A program made the position numbers and the translations under genes. The notes below the pieces were generated by a model. That model was not told the DNA's origin and searched no databases. It worked only from the letters and a program-made list of their open reading frames with translations. Shown piece by piece: positions 26,011-64,000 of a stretch of DNA of 64,000 nt. The DNA lies in contig NC_134898.1 in NCBI RefSeq assembly GCF_041734735.1, positions 48,993,439 through 49,057,438 of the forward strand. The letters run 5' to 3'. The first letter of the stretch is position 1. Every line of letters starts with the position of its first letter. This DNA comes from Babylonia areolata (lineage: Eukaryota > Mollusca > Gastropoda > Neogastropoda > Buccinidae).

Positions 26011-29000
26011 TTTTGACATGGAACACTTTTTGTTTCACTTTTCGCGTCCATCACAAGAACAGAAACAAACAAAATAAATAAAGAAATAAATAATTAAATT
26101 AATTAATTAATAAAGAGCATAATTAGAAAATGTTTTGAAATGGAGTGGACAATAACTGATTTCCTGAGTGCTGATCTGTAATTGTCACTTTCACCTTTGT
26201 AGTGTACCTGGTGTTTGATGATGTTCTGCTCACAGGACTTGGTGAAATGAAGGTTGTGCAATAGCTGACGTGCCCTGTTCATTTACAAGTCATTTCCCCA
26301 GTGGGATTAAGGTGATTCCATATTAGTCTAAGTCCCTCACTGAGGTGCTTCTGTTCAACTTCTAGAATCCTGTTGCCCTACATTAGTTTATATTTGTTTT
26401 TATTTCTTTCTCTCTCTCTCTTCTGTATTAAGAATAAGATGATAATTATGTCAATTCTAGTACACAAACATAGTTCTTGTGAAAACACGTTCCTTTCATA
26501 ATTCTTTCATTACGAAAATAATGTTGACGTGCAATGTGCTATGAATATTTCTTCAATAAATTTGTTCTTTTCATATTACTTTCAGTATGAAAATAATGCT
26601 AAATGTGTAAGGTCCTGCAAATATTTCTTAAAATTTACTTTCAGTATGAAAATAATGTTAATATGCAAATATTTCTTCAATAAGATTTAAAGTATATCAG
26701 CCGTGAACAATTGATAACTGCTGTGAAACCTTCAGTAACTTTTCAACATTTTTTATCATCTAGCTTAACATACTCATGGACATGCACTTGCACACTCTCT
26801 CTCTCTCTCTCTGGCCAAGAAAACCATTCCCTCTGTATTTCCCAGTCCCCAGCTTGCCCTGAACTAAAGCACACAAATAACACTGCTACAGAACACTGAG
26901 AACAGGGGGAGGCAAAAGAACACCACCAGCAAATCAACACAATCTATCAGCCACTATGCTGGACTAGAAATAACAAACAGACAAACAAACAAAACAAAAA
27001 AATCAGAAGGCAACAAGCACCTCTGATCTGCCCGTGGGGAACACAGGCACTCACACAGACTGGACGCAACCATTCACAACACTCAAAATATCGCAACATC
27101 ACATACAGTGCCCAAGTTTGTCGTACCTATTTACAAAGTTTCTCGTTGGTCAGTGCCAAAACAACATCATTATCATCATCATCATCATCGTAATTCATGT
27201 ATGCTCAACAGCATTAGCAAATCATTAAGCTCGTTTCAACTGCGTGTGAGAAGCCAAGTGTGCTAAAGCGGTCAATGTTGAATGACAATGAATTACACAA
27301 CACCGCACATTGTACAAGTAGAAGAAATGTAACATGTTAATGGTTCTGTCCCAACAAAAATGTTCTTCCTGATATACACATACGAACAGAGCATGGGAAC
27401 TGGAACCCTAACAACATCCTTGTCATGCAAGTTTGTTCCTAAAAATATACAACACCAAACTGTTACCACAGTACATAGCACGCCCTGTGGTGGTGCAATT
27501 CCCAACATCAACACCCTCCTTGCCATTCACCGTGAAATAAAGAAACATTAACTCACCACACTTTATGGGGGACTCTAAACAAAGAAAACATTGTTTCAAA
27601 CTCATCAAACTTTATGTGACTATTCCATCAGTTTACGCCCTGCAGGATGTCAGTGGCAGCATTCTCCCGACCTCCAACAACTCTTTTCTCACAAAGTCCA
27701 TCACCTGCCCTTTCATGCCAGAGTGTTCTGCGCTGATAAAATTGATGGTGAGGGGGGAGGGGAGGGTGGTGGTGGTGGAGGGCGGGAGAGGGGTGGGCAC
27801 TGTGAATGAGAGGGCAGACTGTCACAGGAACTGTCATGTCACGGACAGGGAGGGACATTACTGACTGTCTCTGCTCCACAGGGAATAGGTTCAGAAACTC
27901 TGGTCTCTTGACTAGGCAACCCTAGAAGGGGATGGGGGGGGTGGGGGGCGGGGGGGTTAGGAGTCTTTGCAATTTAGAAGGGGGCTTTGTTATCAGGAAG
28001 GGGGGCTTAAGCGTCAACAGCGTCCCCTAAACACAATCAGAGAACAGGAATGACTTGCAAGTGACTAGCACCAAAGTGACTTGGCAGTGTCTAGAGGGTT
28101 GGGGAGAGGGGGGGGGGGGTGGGCATGAAGGGACCTCATGGTAACATGATGTTGACAGCTCTGTGGACTACAGGCGCTGGAATGACTGCCAGTAAATAGG
28201 CAGGTGGGGGGAGGGAGGTGGGGCTGGGGGGAGGGGGGTGGGGCTGGAGGGGGTGTGGCGTAGAGGAGGAGTGAGTTTGGGAGGGGATAATTCCTGGGAC
28301 AGAAATGTACGGAGGCCGCATATGATGAGGCACTGGTAAAAAGAATAAGAAATAAACAGAAAAAACACAAAAAAACTTAGCAAATAAATAAAATAAATAC
28401 ATAATCAAAGTAAAAACAAAACACTGCCATATGTGTTCATCTGTACCTGCCTCAGACATTCACCAACTTCCTGAACGCCAATGCTGTGTACACACACATG
28501 TTGTTGCTTTGAAAACACAACCCATCGTTACTAAAGACACATTATCATCATCATCATCAATATACACATCTACAAAACCCCACTGCTTTACATGTCACAG
28601 AACATCATACACCTGCTCAGATACTTTTGACACACAACCGGAGTGTCCACACAACCGACTGTCCACACATTCAAAATGTCAACACAAATGCAGCCACTTC
28701 CATGCTACACCAATGACTACAAAACAGCCATTTCCATTCTACAACAACAACTACAGAACGATCAGGGAAAGGGAACACGCAGACACACACTCCTCCCTTC
28801 CCATCTCCCTGCAAAACTGAAATCACACGAGTGCTATGACTGTACACTTCCGTTATCGGCACACTACATCTGTACATGTATACAGTTGAACATGAAAAAC
28901 AAGAGAAATGAACATTATACTCAGTCATATCTTTTCACAGGAAACACCACAAACATTCACCAGTTAAAGCTCTTAGTGTTGAACCACGCTGTGCAAGTAA

Positions 29001-29840
29001 GGACCCCTCCACCCCCCACCCACAATAAAAGCAAGCAAGCAGATGAAAATCAGCATCTGAGGAGGTGGGAGGGGGGGGGGGGGGGGGTGAGCCAGTTGTT
29101 TCCCTTTTCTCAAGGAGAACGGGAATGCTTCATTAACATGCAACATCAGTTCTCTCTCAAGAAACTGTCTGCATGACAAACAGACAATACAGCTGAATGA
29201 AAACTGGTGTGCACTTTACCACCAAGCTCAAATCAATCTCATGAAGTAGAGAAGAAGTAGAGAAAAAAAAAAAATTACTGAAGGCAAATCAAACCCCACA
29301 TATACACACTTTTATACACATCTATTTCTCTTGGCAGCCTCAATGGTATTTCAAAGACCAATATAAACTTAAATCTTTTTTTATTCTTTAATTTTTTATT
29401 CATCATTCATTAGCACTTTAGCGTAGTTAATGTCTGTTTGACTGATCCTCTCTCTGTCAGTAGACATTCACGTTGTAAGTTGTTTCCTGCATGGGAGAAG
29501 ACAGGATCAACCACAGGGTAAGTTCATAAAATCTTTGCAATGTAATTCTGAGACATTATCCCATGCCCAACACAAAAATACCTATCAGTTCCTAAATTTC
29601 TCAGTGAAAAAATCTTGAAAATAAAGATGAATATGAATTGGGATATAACAACGTATGCACAAAAAAAAATAATGCTTTTAGATGCATGCAAATGTGTACA
29701 AATGTAAAATTTTTTAACCAAGAAATCTTTCAGTTTTTGTATACTTGTCTGGTCAACATTCATTTCCTTTATACAAGTTGTTCTTCTGTCATGTAATTTA
29801 CCAGAAGTGAATCACAGTCTTCAAGTGAATGACGTCTGCT
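26011..29840. other. Noncoding DNA with G-rich blocks
   Basis: No convincing exon. G-rich tracts on plus at 27,747-27,800, 27,928-27,957, 28,096-28,124, 28,200-28,260 and 29,060-29,090. It lies 3' of the SASH1-like gene and could include its 3' UTR. Confidence 0.5.
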
Positions 29841-29849
29841 TATCATGGA

Positions 29850-31303
29850 TCCTCAGACATATCCTTTCTGCATATCCTGAACACTGACAATGTCCTGACA
29901 TATCCTTTCTGCATATCATGAACACTGACAATGTCCTGACATATCCTTTCTGCATATCATGAACACTCTGACAATGTCCTGACATATCCTTTCTGCATAT
30001 CATGTGAACACTGACAATGTCCTGACATATCCTTTCTGCATATCATGAACACTCTGACAATGTCCTGACATATCCTTTCTGCATATCATGAACACTCTGA
30101 CAATGTCCTGACATATCCTTTCTGCATACCATGAACACTCTGACAATGTCCTGACATATCCTTTCTGCATATCATGAACACTGACAATGTCCTGACATAT
30201 CCTTTCTGCATATCATGAACACTCTGACAATGTCCTGACATATCCTTTCTGCATACCATGAACACTCTGACAATGTCCTGACATATCCTTTCTGCATATC
30301 ATGAACACTGACAATGTCCTGACATATCCTTTCTGCATATCATGAACACTCTGACAATGTCCTGACATATCCTTTCTGCATATCATGAACACTGACAATG
30401 TCCTGACATATCCTTTCTGCATATCATGAACACTCTGACAATGTCCTGACATATCCTTTCTGCATATCATGAACACTGACAATGTCCTGACATATCCTTT
30501 CTGCATATCATGAACACTCTGACAATGTCCTGACATATCCTTTCTGCATATCATGAACACTCTGACAATGTCCTGACATAGCCTTTCTGCATATCATGAA
30601 CACTCTGACAATGTCCTGACATATCCTTTCTGCATATCATGAACACTCTGACAATGTCCTGACATATCCTTTCTGCATATCATGAACACTGACAATGTCC
30701 TGACATATCCTTTCTGCATATCATGAACACTCAGACAATGTCCTGACATATCCTTTCTGCATATCATGAACACTCTGACAATGTCCTGACATATCCTTTT
30801 TTGCATATCATGAACACTCAGACAATGTCCTGACATATCCTTTCTGCATATCATGAACACTCTGACAATGTCCTGACATATCCTTTCTGCATATCATGAA
30901 CACTCTGACAATGTCCTGACATGTCCTTTCTGCATATCATGAACACTGACAATGTCCTGACATATCCTTTCTGCATATCCTGAACACTCTGACAATGTCC
31001 TGACATATCCTTTCTGCATATCATGAACACTCTGACAATGTCCTGACATATCCTTTCTGCATATCATGAACACTGACAATGTCCTGACATATCCTTTCTG
31101 CATATCCTGAACACTCTGACAATGTCCTGACATATCCTTTCTGCATATCATGAACACTCTGACAATGTCCTGACATATCCTTTCTGCATATCATGAACAC
31201 TCTGACAATGTCCTGACATATCCTTTCTGCATATCATGAACACTCTGACAATGTCCTGACATGTCCTTTCTGCATATAATGAACACTCTGACAATGTCCT
31301 TTT
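29850..31303 (+). repeat. 43/40-bp minisatellite, ~34 units
   Basis: Unit catgaacactctgacaatgt then cctgacatatcctttctgca tat. Units with 'acactctgaca' (43 bp) and 'acactgaca' (40 bp) are intermixed, often alternating at 30,160-30,500. No spacers, so not CRISPR. Confidence 0.92.
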
Positions 31304-31508
31304 GTCACACAGTTTACCAGAAATGAAGCATCGTCTCTGAACCAAGGATCTGTGCATATCATGAATCCTCTGACACTGAGCTTGCAGTTGCTCAGTAACT
31401 GAGTAGCTCTCAAAGAAGACTACAAACAACAAAAAATCTAAATTTTCTGGCCACTTTCTTCTGAGCTCCACTGACTTGTTTTCCTCCTTTCTGAAGATCT
31501 GAGGCAGT

Positions 31509-31519
<11 letters not shown>

Positions 31520-31546
<27 letters not shown>
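31520..31546. repeat. (CA)n microsatellite
   Basis: Short perfect run. Confidence 0.9.
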
Positions 31547-31548
<2 letters not shown>

Positions 31549-31669
31549 GGCAAATATCTAATAAATCTCCTGTGACATTTTTCTTTATGCAGCTGGCTGG
31601 CTGAGAAGTCTCCATGCACTGAACAGAAACTGGGTGAATCCTCGTGTTAGGCACCAGTGTCGTCAGATG

Positions 31670-31800
31670 ATCAGACACGCAAATCAAAGATCCTGTAATC
31701 CATGTCAGCATTCTGTGGCTTATAGAAACAAGACCGTATCCAGCATGCATACCCCTGAAAATAGAGCAGAGCTGCCTACATGGCAGGGTAAATAAACAAA
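31670..31800 (+). mobile_element. SINE family C, middle-3' fragment
   Basis: Contains cctgtaatccatgtcagca, ttatagaaacaagaccgtat and ccagcatgcatacccctgaa, as in the 12,083 copy; head missing. Confidence 0.65.
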
Positions 31801-31826
31801 ATGTTCATAGATGTAAATCTGTTACA

Positions 31827-31839
31827 TGTGTGTGTGAGT

Positions 31840-31898
<59 letters not shown>

Positions 31899-31960
31899 TG
31901 TGTGTGTGTGTGTGTGCGTGTGTGTGTGAGTGTGAGTGTGAGTGTGTGTGTGTGTGACAG
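31827..31960. repeat. (TG)n microsatellite
   Basis: TG with TGAG interruptions. Confidence 0.95.
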
Positions 31961-32054
31961 TAACCAGACTGAAGGACGCAGGAAACAAACGATGAGCACC
32001 CAATGGCAGTTGTCAGTTAGTTCTACCCAGGTAGGCAGCCTGTTGTGCAAACAA

Positions 32055-32150
32055 CTCCATGTTTGTAAAGCGCTTAGAGCTTGGTCTCTGACAGAAGGTA
32101 GGTGCTCTAAAAGTATTCACATCATTAACACCATCATCATCATCATCAAA
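32055..32150 (+). mobile_element. Retroposon 3' tail
   Basis: gtaaagcgcttagagcttgg ... ctctaaaagtattc then (ATC)n, the common LINE/SINE end type. Confidence 0.4.
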
Positions 32151-33065
32151 CAACAATCTGGACACCGTCACTTCCTCCCCATCCATGACTGCGCTACACT
32201 GGCATGCAAGCGACCAAAGCCACCCAAATCTACAGCACCACCGTACAAAACAGGAGCAAAACATGTCAAAACCAACGCGCCGACATGAAGCGAAAACAAA
32301 CCAGAGAAAGAACAACACCAGCTACATGACTCCCTCGTCCAGAAATCACACAATCCTGAGCAGCACGAATACCCAAATGTTACAATGTGTATCAATACAA
32401 AAAAAAGAAAAGAAAAAGAAAAGGAAAACAAAAAAACATGTCCACCAAAAAAAAACACAAAAAAAACCCACCCTTAGTGGACTGACTGACTGCAGATACT
32501 GCAGAAAAACACACCGACACGAGCCACTGCTGTTGTCCACAGGTCCACACACACACACTCGCACTGAGCATGTCTCCTGGCCTTTCCGCACTGATTATGC
32601 TCAATGAAAACACAGCCCACAGCGTGCGTACATCCTGACGACCTGTCACGAATCAACACAGCAACCACCTGACCGGTCCGTGACGGAGAACTCTCCGTTC
32701 CACTGCCATGATGAAGCCTGTGGTGTAGAAAGATGAGGGCACCTAACTATTCCCACAGAAAACAAGAAAACAACGACAGGACAATGTCACAATGTCTAAC
32801 GGCAGGTGTGGCCCTTGTGTCACTCAGTCAGCCAACAATCTCTGCCTGGTCCCACACCACAGCATTTGTTGCGTCAACTGGGATTTCAAAATGAAAAAAA
32901 TGAAAAGAAAAGACAAGAAAAAAAAAAAGAAATCCTGTTTCATACTAGCATAACACAAACACATAAAAAGAATAAAATCCCGTTTCATATTGTTGGTGTG
33001 TTGTGTTTTGGGTTCATGAAGCAGTTGGAACTTCTGTTCCAGTGCTGTTTCTTCACTCGTTACCT

Positions 33066-33113
<48 letters not shown>

Positions 33114-33176
33114 TAACACACACACACACACATCATCAACTATTTACTTTCAGATCAATATAAAGTTGTACTGACT

Positions 33177-33219
<43 letters not shown>

Positions 33220-33300
33220 CTCTCTACAAAACCGTCATCCAACTGTAACTGACCAGATGCTGCACTGGTTACTGGTGTATGTGGCGGACAGTGCTGTCTA

Positions 33301-33643
33301 ATTCCCCAGTCTAGCCCCACCACACTTTATCCACTTCTCCTTAACAACGGAGGGGTTCATTCTTTCTCTCATTCCCCAGTCTACCCCCACCACACTTTAT
33401 CCACTTCTCCTTAACAACGGAGGGGTTCATTCTTTCTCTCATTCCCCAGTCTACCCCCACCACACTTTATCCACTTCTCCTTAACAACGGAGGGGTTCAT
33501 TCTTTCTCTCATTCCCCAGTCTACCCCCACCACACTTTATCCACTTCTCCTTAACAACGGAGGGGTTCATTCTTTCTCTCATTCCCCAGTCTACCCCCAC
33601 CACACTTTATCCACTTCTCCTTAACAACGGAGGGGTTCATTCT
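33301..33643 (+). repeat. 70-bp tandem repeat, 5 near-identical units
   Basis: attccccagtctacccccac starts at 33,301, 33,371, 33,441, 33,511 and 33,581. Units 2-5 are identical by eye, so the array is young. It lies ~300 bp past the SASH1-like stop, probably in its 3' UTR. Confidence 0.95.
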
Positions 33644-33954
33644 TGCTGCAAGAGAAACAGCAAAAAAACAAAAACAAAACAAAACAAAACAAAAACAAAG
33701 ATATTCAAGAAAATATAATACCTAAAGTAAACTTAACCTATTAGAAAAAACAACTATTGGACTTTGTATTTGATGTTTTTACTCCTGTTGTCTCTCAAAA
33801 GAAAAAAGAAAAAAAAAAAAAACAAACAACAACCCCAAAACACACTTAACCACCGCAAAAAAAACACCCCAAAAAACGACACCTGAAAGCAAACTTCACC
33901 CCCCAAGCCCCTCAAAACCAAAAAAAAAAAAACCACACACACAAAAAGCGATCA
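33644..33954. other. A/C-rich DNA just past the SASH1-like stop
   Basis: T-rich on the coding strand; presumably 3' UTR. No clear AATAAA close to the stop. Confidence 0.4.
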
Positions 33955-63912
<29,958 letters not shown>

Positions 63913-64000
63913 CTGGAAAAAAAAACACGCCGTTTATTTTCCTCGTTAATCACTCCTGCATCTGAGAAAACACACATGTGAATATGCATACAAGCACGCT

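Noticed and set aside
29850-31303. CRISPR-like regular repeat
   Set aside because: Units abut without unique spacers, and the host is an animal.

Overview
The window looks like gene-poor, repeat-rich DNA from a mollusc, most likely a caenogastropod snail. Two things point there. First, several related tRNA-derived SINE families, among them one whose 3' end runs from a 'GGCCTGACTAAGCGCGTTGG' block to a GAAACT-repeat tail, which I associate from memory with caenogastropod gene sequences. Second, spliced genes with kilobase introns packed with CA/TG microsatellites. No bacterial-type operon, CRISPR array, rRNA or functional tRNA gene is visible, and I saw no retroviral, LTR or Polinton remnant.

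Two genes are supported. On the minus strand, 63,912 down to 33,955, lie 13 consecutive coding exons of a SASH1-family adaptor: SLY-type N-terminal region, degenerate SH3, SAM1, long disordered middle and C-terminal SAM2. All twelve exon-exon junctions agree in codon phase and the last exon ends in a TGA, giving about 1,204 residues; the 5' end lies beyond the right edge. On the plus strand, 7,499-7,716 and 15,733-16,572 form a smaller unrecognised two-exon gene (340 residues, polyglutamine tract). The two genes are convergent.

Layout: 1-7.4 kb holds microsatellites, a 26-bp and a 2-kb 20-bp minisatellite and nested SINEs. 7.5-16.6 kb is the small gene with an 8-kb intron containing a 63-bp minisatellite, SINEs and a possible piggyBac-like fragment. 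16.6-34 kb is noncoding, with SINEs, small terminal-inverted-repeat elements, and 34-bp, 40/43-bp and 70-bp minisatellites. 34-64 kb is the SASH1-like gene.

The most unusual signal is in that gene. In four introns the 3' splice site plus the first bases of the following exon has been copied, once or many times, into the upstream intron (42.3-42.8, 43.9-44.3, 49.6-50.6 and 51.3-52.7 kb), giving arrays of decoy acceptors. A further 2.4-kb minisatellite begins only a few bases after a splice donor (37.06 kb). Very long open frames in the window, up to 950 codons, are by-products of repeat units lacking stops and are not genes. Gene structures and domain calls are read by eye and from memory of the human SASH1 sequence; no alignment or database search was run.
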